In this document: one piece after another, positions 55,532 through 64,000 of the stretch | How the letters are laid out: every line of letters starts with the position of its first letter | Position numbering within the stretch: the first letter of the stretch is position 1 | Source: Mesorhizobium sp. SARCC-RB16n | GTDB taxonomy: Bacteria; Pseudomonadota; Alphaproteobacteria; Rhizobiales; Rhizobiaceae | Length of the DNA stretch: 64,000 bases | Direction of reading: 5' to 3' | NCBI RefSeq assembly: GCF_008520305.1 | Contig: NZ_ML703263.1 | Location: 421,544-485,543 of the forward strand | Notes under the pieces: generated by a model | The model's input: the letters and a program-made list of their open reading frames with translations, nothing else | Database searches by the model: none | Told to the model about the DNA's origin: nothing | Position numbers and translations under genes: made by a program

Positions 55532-56302
55532 TCAATCCTTGTCGGCGACCACCGTCAGCGAGACGCCGGCCGCATCCAGCGTCGCGCGCATCCCGGGCTC
55601 TGGCTCGCGTCCGGTGAAGACGGCGTCAAATGCCTTGAGATCGGTCAGGAAATGCAGCGCGCTGCGGCCAAACTTGCCGTGATCGACCAGCAGATATTTG
55701 CGTGTCGCCGCAGCCATCATCAGCCGCTTGGCCTGCACCACTTCCTGGTCCTGATGGTAGGCGGAGGCGCCGTGGATGGCGGATGACGACAGGAAGGCGA
55801 CATCGGCGCGCAGCGATCTCAGCGAAGCCTCTGCGAGCAGGCCGAAGAAGCCATGGAATTTCTTCGAGTACTGGCCGCCGAGCGCGATCAGGTTGATGCC
55901 TCCGGCACCGGCCAGATCCTGGATGACGGCGAGGTTGTTGGTGATCACCGTCAGTGGCCTGAGATCGGCGAGATGCCGCGCGATGCCGCCCGCCGTTGAG
56001 CCGTCGTCGATAATGACCGTCTGGCCGGGCTCGATCATGGCCACGGCTGCCGCCGCGAGGCGCTGCTTTTCCCCAGTCGCCTGCTTCTGCCGGTAGCGAA
56101 AATCGCTTTCAAAGAGGCTGCTCGGCTGGATCGAGGCGCCGCCGCGCACCTTGCGCAGGAAGCCGCTCTCCTCCAGGTCGTCGAGGTCGCGGTGCACGGT
56201 CATCCTGGAGACGCCAAAACGCGAAGCCAGGTCGTCCACGCTCGCCGCGCCGGCGTCCATCAGGAAGTCCATGATGCCTTGCCGCCTATCGTCGCTCTTC
56301 AT
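55532..56302 (-). CDS. eryR: DeoR-family repressor of the ery isomerase genes
   Basis: Regulator of 256 residues. The DeoR helix-turn-helix is at ~5-55 (RRQGIMDFLMDAGAASVDDLASRFGV, then SRMTVHRDLDDLEESGFL), followed by the sugar-phosphate sensor domain with the phosphate loop (IDDGSTAGGIARHL; TNNLAVIQDL) and VDHGKFGRSALH. It would sense a tetrose or ketose phosphate. A direct repeat upstream (56356-56380) is a likely binding site that could also govern the divergent aldolase gene. Confidence 0.85.
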   Translation of the reverse strand: MKSDDRRQGIMDFLMDAGAASVDDLASRFGVSRMTVHRDLDDLEESGFLRKVRGGASIQPSSLFESDFRYRQKQATGEKQRLAAAAVAMIEPGQTVIIDDGSTAGGIARHLADLRPLTVITNNLAVIQDLAGAGGINLIALGGQYSKKFHGFFGLLAEASLRSLRADVAFLSSSAIHGASAYHQDQEVVQAKRLMMAAATRKYLLVDHGKFGRSALHFLTDLKAFDAVFTGREPEPGMRATLDAAGVSLTVVADKD

Positions 56303-56355
56303 TGTCGCCGATCCGCCAACACAGAAGCCTGGCTCTCGATTGAGGCCCAGACATA

Positions 56356-56380
56356 ACAGATATCATCGCACAAATATCAT
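56356..56380. promoter_or_regulatory. Direct repeat, candidate DeoR-type operator
   Basis: ACAGATATCAT-CGC-ACAAATATCAT: two 11-base repeats, 10 of 11 identical, 14 bases apart, in the eryR/fba divergent region. A second pair, ATGGGATA at 56394 and 56407, follows. Tandem repeats of this type are common for DeoR-family proteins. Confidence 0.5.
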
Positions 56381-56574
56381 ATTTTCTGTGATAATGGGAT
56401 ATTTCTATGGGATACTTCGCCGGCTTCTATCGCGACGCTGTAACAAGAATTGCGGCAGGGACGGTCTGTCACGGTTGCGGTTGCGCGGAATTCCGGCCAG
56501 AAGCATCGGTGGGCTGAACGATGCGCGGACAGCCCGCAACCACAGGTTTGAAACCAGATACGGGAGACTAATCG

Positions 56575-57639
56575 TTGGCTCGCATCACACTGAGACAATT
56601 GCTCGATCACGCCGCCGAATACGGCTATGGCGTGCCGGCCTTCAACATGAACAACATGGAACAGGGCCTCGCCATCATGGAGGCGGCCGAGGAGACCAAG
56701 TCGCCGGTCATCCTGCAGGCGAGCCGCGGTGCGCGCGCCTATGCCAATGACGTGGTGCTGGCCAAGCTGATCGACGCGCTGGTTGAGATCCACCCCGACA
56801 TCCCGGTCTGCATGCATCTCGACCATGGCAACAACGAAGCCACCTGCGTCACCGCGATCCAGTACGGCTTCACGTCGGTGATGATGGACGGTTCGCTGAA
56901 GGAAGACGGCAAGTCCCCGGCCGATTATGCCTATAATTCCGGTATCACCAAACGCGTCGTCGACATGGCGCATTGGGGCGGCGTGTCGGTGGAAGGCGAG
57001 ATCGGTGTGCTGGGCTCGCTCGAGAGCGGCGGCGGCGAGCAGGAAGACGGCCACGGCGTCGAAGGCGCGATCAGCCACGACCAGCTTTTGACCGATCCGG
57101 TGCAGGCCGAACAGTTCGTGCGCGACACCCATGTCGATGCGCTGGCGGTGGCCATGGGCACCAGCCACGGCGCCTATAAATTCTCGCGCAAGCCCGACGG
57201 CGCGGTGCTGGCGATGAATGTGATCGAAGAGATCCACCGCCGGCTGCCGAACATGCATCTGGTCATGCACGGCTCGTCCTCGGTGCCGGAGGACCTGCAG
57301 GAGATCATCAACAAATATGGCGGCCAGATGAAGCCCACCTGGGGCGTGCCGGTGGAGGAGATCCAGCGCGGCATCAAGCACGGCGTGCGCAAGATCAACA
57401 TCGACACCGACAACCGCATGGCGCTGACCGGCGCGATCCGAAAGGTGCTGACAGAAAACCCAAGCGAGTTCGATCCGCGCAAATATCTGACACCGGCGAT
57501 GGCGGCGATGAGGAAGCTCTGCAAGGAGCGCTTCGAGCAATTCGGCACCGCCGGCAATGCGCCGAAGATCAAGCCGCTGCCGATTTCGGAAATGGCCAAG
57601 CGCTACAAGTCGGGCAGCCTCGATCCGAAATTTGCCTGA
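56575..57639 (+). CDS. fba: Class II fructose-bisphosphate aldolase
   Basis: Zinc aldolase of 354 residues that cleaves fructose 1,6-bisphosphate or condenses the triose phosphates. Zinc and catalytic residues are in HLDHGN (about residues 80-85), VEGEIGVLG with its Glu, MGTSHGAYK and [10 protein letters not shown]. The start is a TTG with GGGAG ten bases upstream, matching the family N-terminus ([18 protein letters not shown]). Length and the GVPAFNMNN motif fit the CbbA/Fba group of alphaproteobacteria. It is divergent from eryR, so it may be co-regulated with polyol use. In sedoheptulose metabolism it could also act on erythrose 4-phosphate. Confidence 0.92.
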   Translation: MARITLRQLLDHAAEYGYGVPAFNMNNMEQGLAIMEAAEETKSPVILQASRGARAYANDVVLAKLIDALVEIHPDIPVCMHLDHGNNEATCVTAIQYGFTSVMMDGSLKEDGKSPADYAYNSGITKRVVDMAHWGGVSVEGEIGVLGSLESGGGEQEDGHGVEGAISHDQLLTDPVQAEQFVRDTHVDALAVAMGTSHGAYKFSRKPDGAVLAMNVIEEIHRRLPNMHLVMHGSSSVPEDLQEIINKYGGQMKPTWGVPVEEIQRGIKHGVRKINIDTDNRMALTGAIRKVLTENPSEFDPRKYLTPAMAAMRKLCKERFEQFGTAGNAPKIKPLPISEMAKRYKSGSLDPKFA

Positions 57640-57661
57640 GTTCGATCTGGTTGCATTTCAT

Positions 57662-57695
57662 GGACAGGAGCCGCGTCGGCTCCTGTCCGTTTTCT
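57662..57695. terminator. Terminator between fba and eryC
   Basis: Perfect 11-base stem GGACAGGAGCC / GGCTCCTGTCC with a GCGTC loop and a following GTTTTCT, lying between convergent genes. Confidence 0.85.
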
Positions 57696-58635
57696 ATCCG
57701 GCCTTCGGCAGCAGGCTGGGCCTGCCGGTCTCGATGAAGGGAGCCCAGTAGTCGACCGACTCGCGGATCATGGCGACCACCTGATGGTCGACCGGCTCGC
57801 GCTCGCGGAAGGATAGTTCGAGGCAGATTTCGTTTTCGGTGCCGCCGCCGCGCCGCACCGTCTCCAGCAGCTTCTCAGGCGTGATGCGGCCGTCCTTGTT
57901 GTGGGCTGCGGTGAACGGCCAATGGCCGCCTTTGTTCATCGACGATTGCTTGATATGGATGATCGGCGACTTCCGGGGGAAGGCTTCGGCCCAGGCATAG
58001 GGATCGATATCGGCCGGGTTGGAGGAGGTCACGTCGCCATGGTCGATGTCGACCATCATCTCCAGCGGAATGGCCATGCCGGCAGCATCGATCGCATCCT
58101 GCAGCATCCGGCAGCTTTCGATGGTGTGGCCAAACTCGCGGCCAACCGACATGGGCTCCCAGAACAGGTAGCTCAGGCCTGCCGCCCGGGCGTGTTCGGC
58201 GACCTCGCGCCAGCAGTCAAGCGCGATGTCGAACAGCCGCGCGCAGCGCTCTGGGTCGTCAAAGTCGCGATGCGTGAAGATGGCGAACTGCGTGCCCATG
58301 CCGCCGGCACCAAGCTCGGCCGAGATGTCGGCGAACGTCTTGAACCAATCGACATAGTAGCGGCGCACATCGGCGTCGGGATGGCCGAAATGGTTGAGCC
58401 GACCGTAGGGGCCAGTCATTCCCGACGTCACACGCACGCCGGTGCGGTTCAAGGCAGTGCGGAACAGACGGATGAATTTGACGATCGTCGCCGCCGGCCA
58501 GCCCGGATTGACGAATTCATGCGTGAGCTGAATGTCTCTGACGCCGATGCCATAAGCGACGGTGTCGATCAGGTCGTCCGGCTCGGCGAAGCGGTTGACC
58601 AGCGGATTGGTGTTGAGGGAGAGCGTGAAGGCCAA
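57694..58635 (-). CDS. eryC: Tetrulose-4-phosphate racemase
   Basis: Xylose-isomerase-like TIM-barrel protein of 313 residues, very close to Brucella EryC: SLNTNPLVNRFAEPDDLIDT, SGMTGPYGRLNHFGHPDAD, FWEPMSVGREFGHT and CLELSFREREP. EryC was first called a dehydrogenase but was later shown to convert L-3-tetrulose 4-phosphate to its D form. I choose a TTG at 58635, with GAAAGGA before it, as start; further codons upstream show no similarity to the family. It is last in the minus-strand eryA-(dehydrogenase)-eryB-eryC run, 51 bases after eryB. Confidence 0.92.
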   Translation of the reverse strand: MAFTLSLNTNPLVNRFAEPDDLIDTVAYGIGVRDIQLTHEFVNPGWPAATIVKFIRLFRTALNRTGVRVTSGMTGPYGRLNHFGHPDADVRRYYVDWFKTFADISAELGAGGMGTQFAIFTHRDFDDPERCARLFDIALDCWREVAEHARAAGLSYLFWEPMSVGREFGHTIESCRMLQDAIDAAGMAIPLEMMVDIDHGDVTSSNPADIDPYAWAEAFPRKSPIIHIKQSSMNKGGHWPFTAAHNKDGRITPEKLLETVRRGGGTENEICLELSFREREPVDHQVVAMIRESVDYWAPFIETGRPSLLPKAG

Positions 58636-58686
58636 CGTCGCGATCCTTTCAACGCCGTCGCCGAATAGGGGCGGCAACGAGCGCCA

Positions 58687-60204
58687 TCAGCCTGCCCTCG
58701 CCTGCCGGCTCGCGCACCAATGCTCGAAGGCCAACCTCTCCTCGGCGGACAGATGCAGACCATGCTTGGTGCGCCGTTCGAGAATGTCGGCCGCATGTTC
58801 CGCCCATTCCTGCTCGAACAGATAATTCGCCTCGCGCTCGAAGAAATCCTTGCCGAAGCACCGCCCCAGCGCGGCGAGCGAACGGGCGCCGCCGACCACA
58901 GACCGCGTCCTAGTGCCGTAGAGCCGGCCGTAATGCTTGAGCAGCGATGCCGGCATCCATGGATACTCGTTTGCGAGGTCGCCGAGGAACTGTTCGAAGT
59001 CGGCATTGGCGATGTCGCCGCCGGGCAGATGCGCCTTCGCGGTCCAGGCTTTGCCCATGTGGGGAAAGAACGGTGCGATCCTGTCCAACGCATGCTCGGC
59101 CAGTTTGCGGAAAGTGGTGATCTTGCCGCCGAAGACGGACAGCAGCGGCGCCTGCGCGTCCGGCGCGTCGAGTTCGAAAATATAGTCGCGGGTCACCGCA
59201 CTCGGATTGTCGGCGTTGTCATCGTAGAGCGGCCTGACGCCGGAGAAGGAATGGACCACATCGCCGCGCGCAAGGCCGCGCTTGAAATAGCGGTTGACCA
59301 CCCTGATCAGGTAGTCGATCTCGCTCTCCTCCGCGGTCACGTCCTCGGGCCGGCCTTCGTAGGGAATGTCGGTGGTCCCGATCAGCGCGAGATCGGTCTG
59401 GTAGGGATTGATGAAGATGACGCGCTTGTCGCTGTTCTGGACGAGATAGGCCTGCCGGCCCTCCCAGAATTTGGGCACGACGATATGGCTGCCCTTGACG
59501 AGACGGACATTGCGCCTGGAGTTCTGGCCGGCAACGCGGTTGACGACGTCGTTGACCCAGGGGCCGGCGGCATTGATCAGCGCGCGGGCCCGCACACTGG
59601 TCTTGATGCCGGTCCTGGCGTCGCGCATCTCGACGACCCAGAGGCCGCCCTCGCGGCGGGCGGCGGTGCAGGCGGTGCGGGTGAAAACCTTCGCGCCCCG
59701 TTCGGCGGCGTCGAGCGCATTGATGACAACGAGGCGGGCATCGTCGACCCAGCAGTCGGAATATTCGAAGCCGCGCTTGAAATTGTCCTTGATCGGCGCC
59801 CCCTCGGGCGCGGTGCGCAGGTCGAGCGTGCGGGTGGCCGGCAGCCGCTTGCGGCCGCCGAGATGGTCGTAGAGGAAGAGGCCGAGCCGCACCAGCCATG
59901 CCGGCCGGTCGTCGGGGCTGTGCGGCAGCACGAAGCGCATCGGCCAGATGATGTGCGGCGCCGATTCCAGCAGCACTTCGCGCTCGATCAGCGCCTCGCG
60001 CACCAGGCGGAACTCGTAATATTCGAGGTAGCGCAGGCCGCCATGGACGAGCTTGCCCGAGCGTGAACTGGTGCCTTGGGCGAGATCGTCCTTTTCGCAC
60101 AGGATGACCGAAAGGCCACGGCCGGCGGCGTCGCGCGCGATGCCTGCGCCGTTGACGCCGCCGCCAATGACGAAGAGGTCGACGATGTCAGGGCCGTCGC
60201 TCAT
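58687..60204 (-). CDS. eryB: Erythritol-4-phosphate dehydrogenase (GlpD-like)
   Basis: FAD-dependent dehydrogenase of 505 residues, homologous to aerobic glycerol-3-phosphate dehydrogenase. The flavin motif is FVIGGGVNGAGIARDAAGRG (about residues 10-29), then SSRSGKLVHGGLRYLEYYEF, and GKITTFRKLAEHALD near residue 355. In erythritol use it oxidises L-erythritol 4-phosphate to L-3-tetrulose 4-phosphate and passes electrons to the quinone pool at the membrane. Operon position between eryA and eryC supports EryB over GlpD. Confidence 0.9.
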   Translation of the reverse strand: MSDGPDIVDLFVIGGGVNGAGIARDAAGRGLSVILCEKDDLAQGTSSRSGKLVHGGLRYLEYYEFRLVREALIEREVLLESAPHIIWPMRFVLPHSPDDRPAWLVRLGLFLYDHLGGRKRLPATRTLDLRTAPEGAPIKDNFKRGFEYSDCWVDDARLVVINALDAAERGAKVFTRTACTAARREGGLWVVEMRDARTGIKTSVRARALINAAGPWVNDVVNRVAGQNSRRNVRLVKGSHIVVPKFWEGRQAYLVQNSDKRVIFINPYQTDLALIGTTDIPYEGRPEDVTAEESEIDYLIRVVNRYFKRGLARGDVVHSFSGVRPLYDDNADNPSAVTRDYIFELDAPDAQAPLLSVFGGKITTFRKLAEHALDRIAPFFPHMGKAWTAKAHLPGGDIANADFEQFLGDLANEYPWMPASLLKHYGRLYGTRTRSVVGGARSLAALGRCFGKDFFEREANYLFEQEWAEHAADILERRTKHGLHLSAEERLAFEHWCASRQARAG

Positions 60205-60244
60205 CTCGTATCCATGCCGGGTTTGCGCTCCATGGCCACGGCTC

Positions 60245-61285
60245 TCAGCACGGATTGACCGGAGGTAGGCCGGCGATGTAGCGGCGGACCTCCTCGGCGG
60301 CCTGCTCGGCGGCATAGGTCACGGTGCGGACCGAAGCGCCGGCGATATGTGGCGTCAGCGTCACGTTGGGCAGTTGCAGCAAGGGCCAGTCCGAGGGCAC
60401 CGGCTCGACCGCGAAGGTTTCCAGCATGGCGCTGGCGATCTGCCCCGAAACCAGCGCCTCGTAGAGCGCGTCGTAGTCGACCAGCGGCCCGCGCGCGGTG
60501 TTGACGAAGATCGCGCCCGGCTTCATCCGCGCGATCGTGTCCTTGCCGATCAGGCCACGTGTCTCCCCGGTCACCCGCGAATGCAGCGTGACCACATCGG
60601 AGCGCGACAGGAGATCGTCGAGCGCAACCAGTTCGACACCGGCGTTGCGGTCCTCGGCGCTCAACTGCACATAGGGGTCGCTGACCAGGACGTGGCAGCC
60701 GAAGGCGCGCAGCAGGCGCACCACTTTCGTGCCGATATTGCCGTAACCGACCACGCCGACGGTCATTTCGCCGAGTTCGCGGCCGGTGCGGTCGGCGCGG
60801 TAGAGATCGCCGCGCCATTCCCCCTTGCGCAAGGCCTCGTGGCCGACCCGGATCAGCCGCGTCTCGGCCAGGATGGCGCCGATGGTGAACTCGGCCACGG
60901 CGGTCGCGTTTCGGCCGGGCACATTGACCACGGTGATGCCGTTCGCCCTGGCCGCTTCCATATCGATGTTGATCGGGCCGCCGCGCGACACAGCGACCAG
61001 CTTGAGCCCCGGCAGCCGCCGCATCATGCCCTCCGACAGGGGCGCCAGCTGCGTGACCAGGATTTCGGCATCGCCGATGAAGTCGACGACCTCGTCGGGA
61101 CGGCCGAAATATTCCTTGACCTTGTCGAGGCCGAGCGCGGCGTTACCGAACTCCATCGGCTCGTCGGGCCAGGCCGTCTGCAATATCCTGATATCGAGGT
61201 CGCCACTGGCGACGTTCTCGATTTTGGCTCGAAACACCTCAGGCAGCATGAAGTTGTCGCCAATGATCGCTATTTTCCTGGGCAT
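60245..61285 (-). CDS. D-isomer-specific 2-hydroxyacid dehydrogenase
   Basis: NAD(P)-dependent oxidoreductase of 346 residues of the D-2-hydroxyacid family. The nucleotide motif is VGVVGYGNIGTKVVRLL (about residues 175-191). The catalytic Arg is in FVNTARGPLVD (~264), the Glu in ETFAVEP and the His in TPHIAGAS (~315). It acts on an alpha-hydroxy or alpha-keto acid, possibly erythronate or a sugar acid 4-phosphate, given its place between eryA and eryB. No such enzyme is part of the standard erythritol route, so it may serve a side substrate or repair damaged metabolites. Confidence 0.85.
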   Translation of the reverse strand: MPRKIAIIGDNFMLPEVFRAKIENVASGDLDIRILQTAWPDEPMEFGNAALGLDKVKEYFGRPDEVVDFIGDAEILVTQLAPLSEGMMRRLPGLKLVAVSRGGPINIDMEAARANGITVVNVPGRNATAVAEFTIGAILAETRLIRVGHEALRKGEWRGDLYRADRTGRELGEMTVGVVGYGNIGTKVVRLLRAFGCHVLVSDPYVQLSAEDRNAGVELVALDDLLSRSDVVTLHSRVTGETRGLIGKDTIARMKPGAIFVNTARGPLVDYDALYEALVSGQIASAMLETFAVEPVPSDWPLLQLPNVTLTPHIAGASVRTVTYAAEQAAEEVRRYIAGLPPVNPC

Positions 61286-61295
61286 ACTCGACTTC

Positions 61296-62849
61296 TCAAT
61301 TTTCCTGCGATGTCGCCATGGCACGCCAGACCGGCCGCAGGGCCTGGTGCGCCAGCATGTAGGACGGGGTCATCCTGTCGTAGATCGCGGCAAGGTCCGG
61401 GTCGCTCGGCTCGGCCTCGCCGAGCAGCGGCGTCACCCATTCGCCGACGCATTCGTCCATGGAGGCGTATTGGCCGACGCAGACCGCCGCGATCATCGCC
61501 GCACCGGCGGCTCCGGCCTCCTCACGCGCGCTGGTGCGCGTGTCGGCTCCAATGGCGGCACCCAGGATCTTGCGCAGCGCCGGGCTTCGGGCGGCGCCGC
61601 CGGTCAGGCGAATTTCGCGTGGCAGCGGCCCCATGGCGGCGTAGCAGTCGCGCGCCGCGAAGGCCAAGCCTTCGAAGACGGCGCGCACCAGATCGGCGTA
61701 GCCGTGCCGCGAGGAAATGCCGACGAAGCCGGCCCTGGCATTGGCATCGACGAACGGCCCTCGCTCACCGGCTTCCGATACGTAGGGCTGGTAGAGCAGA
61801 GAAGCAGGTTGCGACGCCGCGATCCAGGCATCGACCAGCGCGATCATCTCGCCATTGCTGCGCGAAATGCCTTGCGAGGCGAGAATGCCCGATGCAAGGC
61901 CGAGCACCCAGTCGATGTTGAGCGTCGCCGCCATGTTGGACTGCATCTGCGCGAACACGCCGGGCGCCGGCATCGCCATCGTATAACCGGTCGCCGCCTC
62001 ATTCAGCTGCACATCGTCGGGCGTTTCGGCCAGCCGCATATGCATGCCGGTGGAGCCGATGATCGAGCAGCCGGGCTTGCGTTCGCGGTCGAGGAGGCCG
62101 GCGCCGAGCGCGGTGCAGACGACGTCGACATAGCCAAGCACGACGGGTGTACCGGCAAGCATGCCGGTGACGGCGGCGGCCGCAGGCGACAGTCCGGTAC
62201 TATGCCTCGTGCCATCGACAACCGGCGGCAGCAGGTGCCTGAGATCGGCGACGCCGAGAACGTCGAGCACGTCGTCGCTATAGTCGCGGGTGCGGAAGTC
62301 ACCGAAGGTGAAGGTCCCTTCGGACGGATCGGTGGCGCGCTCGCCGGTCAGCTTGAAATAGAGCCAGTCCTTGCAGTGGAACGCGGTGGCAGCCTTGCCG
62401 AGCATTTCGGGCATGGTGCGCTTCATGAAGACGAACTGCGAGCCCTGCTGGCAGGCGGCGAGCCCGCTGCCGGTCTTCTCGAAGCGCAGCCGGTCATCGG
62501 GCCGCGCGCGGATTTCCTCGACGACGCCGGCGGCGCGCGCATCGAGCCAGAGCCAGCCCTTGGCCACCGGCTCGCCCTTGCCATCGATCAGCCAGGTGCC
62601 GTCGCCCTGTCCGGTCACGGCGATGGCGACGGTCCGGCTGGCGAGATCGGGTACCTTGTCGGCAAGCTGGCGCAAGGTCGTGGCGGCATCGGCCCATGTG
62701 CGCGCCAGATCCTGTTCGGCGCCGCCGCCCGGCAGCGTCTCATAGTGGTTCGGCGTTGCCGCGGCCGCGATCTGGCGGCCCGCCGTGTCGAAGGCAATGG
62801 ACTTGATGACCGAAGTGCCGGCATCGATGCCGATCAGTATGTCGCGCAT
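61296..62849 (-). CDS. eryA: Erythritol kinase (FGGY family)
   Basis: Sugar kinase of 517 residues. It phosphorylates erythritol to L-erythritol 4-phosphate. The first phosphate loop is IGIDAGTSVIKSIAFD, the substrate stretch is AVTGQGDGTWLIDG and WLWLDARA, and the catalytic Asp is in the GYVDVVCTALGAG region; ISRSNGEM and LTGGAARSPALRKIL close the ATP site. FHCKDWLYFKLTGERATDPSE is almost the same as in Brucella EryA. The ATG at 62849 overlaps the stop of the transporter ATPase gene (TGATG), so both are coupled. Confidence 0.93.
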   Translation of the reverse strand: MRDILIGIDAGTSVIKSIAFDTAGRQIAAAATPNHYETLPGGGAEQDLARTWADAATTLRQLADKVPDLASRTVAIAVTGQGDGTWLIDGKGEPVAKGWLWLDARAAGVVEEIRARPDDRLRFEKTGSGLAACQQGSQFVFMKRTMPEMLGKAATAFHCKDWLYFKLTGERATDPSEGTFTFGDFRTRDYSDDVLDVLGVADLRHLLPPVVDGTRHSTGLSPAAAAVTGMLAGTPVVLGYVDVVCTALGAGLLDRERKPGCSIIGSTGMHMRLAETPDDVQLNEAATGYTMAMPAPGVFAQMQSNMAATLNIDWVLGLASGILASQGISRSNGEMIALVDAWIAASQPASLLYQPYVSEAGERGPFVDANARAGFVGISSRHGYADLVRAVFEGLAFAARDCYAAMGPLPREIRLTGGAARSPALRKILGAAIGADTRTSAREEAGAAGAAMIAAVCVGQYASMDECVGEWVTPLLGEAEPSDPDLAAIYDRMTPSYMLAHQALRPVWRAMATSQEN

Positions 62850-63973
62850 CACGCGAGCTCCATGCCGTGCGAGATGGCCTTGCCGCTCGCCTGATCGAAG
62901 ACGTGCAGGTTTCTCGGGTCGATGCTGACATTGATCGGCGCGCCGAGGTCGAGCCGGGTGCGGTCATGTTCGACCAGCACCAGCGAACCACCGGCGAAGT
63001 CGGCGGCGATGTGGGTCTGGTCGCCGAGCCATTGGTTGGCCGACACCCTGGCAGGAACACCTTCCTTCGAGCGCCGAACCGCGTAGGGCCTGATGCCGAT
63101 GACCACCCGTTCGCGGCTGAGCAGCTGGTCGCGCACCGGAGCGCTGAAGGCGTCCCTGTCGTAGTCGAGCGACAGGCCGTCGGGCAGCCTGAGATTGATG
63201 CGGCCGGCGGCCGTCCCGACAAAGGCCTCGAAGACGTTCATCGGCGGTTCACCGACAAAGGTGCCGGTGAAGAGGTTCGCCGGGCGCTCCTTGATCCGGT
63301 CCGGCGTGTCGAACTGCTGCAGCACGCCGCCTTCCATCACCGCGATGCGGTCGGCAAGCGCGTTGGCCTCGGTCTGGTCGTGGGTGACCAGGATCGCGGT
63401 CAGGCCGCGCTCCTTGATGAAGTGCTTGATACGGCCGCGCAGCACGGCGCGGAGCTGCGGCTCGAGTTGCCCCATCGGCTCGTCGAGCAGATGCAGGTCG
63501 GCCTCGCGGATGAGCGCTCGGCCGAGACTGGCGCGCTGCTGCTGGCCGCCCGAAATGGAGCTGGGATAGCGCTCCAGTATGTCCTCGATCTCCAGCAGTT
63601 TGGCGATGCTGGCGACCTTGGCGTCGACCTCGCTCCTGGGCAGCCGGGCGGCCTTGAGGGCGAAGGCCATGTTCTCGCGCACGGTCAGCGGCGGATAGAG
63701 CGAGTAGCCCTCGAAGGCCATCGCCACATTGCGTTTGACCGGCGGCAAGGTGTGGACCTTGCGGCCGGCGACCGCGATCGCGCCGCGCGAGACCTCCTCG
63801 AAGCCGGCGATCATGCGCAAGGTCGAGGTCTTGCCGCAGCCCGACGAGCCGAGCAGCGCCACGATCTCGCCCTTGCCGATCTCCATCGTCAGGTTCTTGA
63901 CGGCGTGAACGCCCCTGTCGATCGGTCCATAGAACTTGTCGACGCCCGAAATGGTGAGTGCGCTGGCGCTCAT
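62849..63973 (-). CDS. Polyol-type ABC transporter ATP-binding protein
   Basis: ATPase subunit of 374 residues of the MalK/UgpC group. Walker A is GSSGCGKT (about residues 43-50), the signature ISGGQQQR (~143), Walker B LHLLDEPM and the switch His in LVTHD. After residue ~240 comes the TOBE regulatory domain (VVIGIRPYAVRRSKEG). The segment after Walker B reads GQLEPQ rather than SALD, typical of paired-ATPase importers such as the rhizobial polyol MptABCDE system. It is coupled to eryA and to a gene to the right, and so most likely belongs to the erythritol importer. Confidence 0.88.
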   Translation of the reverse strand: MSASALTISGVDKFYGPIDRGVHAVKNLTMEIGKGEIVALLGSSGCGKTSTLRMIAGFEEVSRGAIAVAGRKVHTLPPVKRNVAMAFEGYSLYPPLTVRENMAFALKAARLPRSEVDAKVASIAKLLEIEDILERYPSSISGGQQQRASLGRALIREADLHLLDEPMGQLEPQLRAVLRGRIKHFIKERGLTAILVTHDQTEANALADRIAVMEGGVLQQFDTPDRIKERPANLFTGTFVGEPPMNVFEAFVGTAAGRINLRLPDGLSLDYDRDAFSAPVRDQLLSRERVVIGIRPYAVRRSKEGVPARVSANQWLGDQTHIAADFAGGSLVLVEHDRTRLDLGAPINVSIDPRNLHVFDQASGKAISHGMELA

Positions 63974-64000
63974 CAGGCAACCTCACGATTGCGTTGAATC
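63973..64000 (-). CDS. C-terminal end of an upstream gene, probably another transporter subunit
   Basis: The last nine codons (ending REVA and TGA) of a minus-strand gene cut by the right edge. The TGA overlaps the ATG of the next gene, as expected for coupled ABC subunits. Too short to identify; a second ATPase of a polyol transporter is a guess. Confidence 0.4.

Noticed and set aside
58687-60204. Aerobic glycerol-3-phosphate dehydrogenase GlpD
   Set aside because: Homologous, but it is packed with eryA- and eryC-type genes, so EryB is preferred.

Overview
The window reads as a high-GC alphaproteobacterial chromosome, most likely a Mesorhizobium-type member of the Rhizobiales. I infer this from the Brucella/Rhizobium-type erythritol (ery) genes, the type II lumazine synthase RibH2 behind an FMN riboswitch, and the RIME-like palindromic repeats. 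It holds catabolic and transport genes. I saw no rRNA, tRNA, CRISPR array, transposase or phage gene.

Region 1 (1-1.4 kb) has the tail of a peptide ABC binding protein and a double-domain DUF427 protein. Region 2 (1.8-30 kb) is a near-complete island for trimethylamine (TMA) and trimethylamine N-oxide (TMAO) use. TmoXWV imports TMAO and Tmm oxidises TMA to TMAO. Tdm splits TMAO to dimethylamine and formaldehyde, and DmmDABC demethylates dimethylamine to methylamine. GmaS, MgsABC and MgdABCD then run the N-methylglutamate pathway, which yields ammonium and one-carbon units. Two APC permeases, three very small membrane proteins, two unknown membrane proteins and an XRE-cupin regulator lie among these genes. 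A shared motif of up to 25 bp sits upstream of tmm, dmmD and tdm.

Region 3 (30-35.3 kb) is an RND efflux pump, its membrane fusion lipoprotein and a TetR-type repressor, followed by an acyl-CoA synthetase. Region 4 (37.3-46.7 kb) links a SorC-type regulator, an aldolase/short-chain dehydrogenase fusion, a sugar ABC transporter whose permease is frameshifted, and mtnK-mtnA. It looks like a methylthioribose or 5-deoxyribose salvage module. Next come a divergent Lrp/AsnC regulator and MFS transporter.

Region 5 (48.6-64 kb) is polyol metabolism: riboswitch-ribH2, two-subunit dihydroxyacetone kinase dhaKL, a frameshifted autotransporter, a FadR-type regulator, eryI-eryH-eryR, a class II aldolase, and eryC-eryB-(2-hydroxyacid dehydrogenase)-eryA coupled to a polyol ABC transporter that runs off the window. 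Erythritol would be phosphorylated by EryA, oxidised by EryB and isomerised by EryC, EryH and EryI to erythrose 4-phosphate.

Coordinates and starts were set by eye from reading frames, ribosome binding sites and family knowledge. No database search was run.
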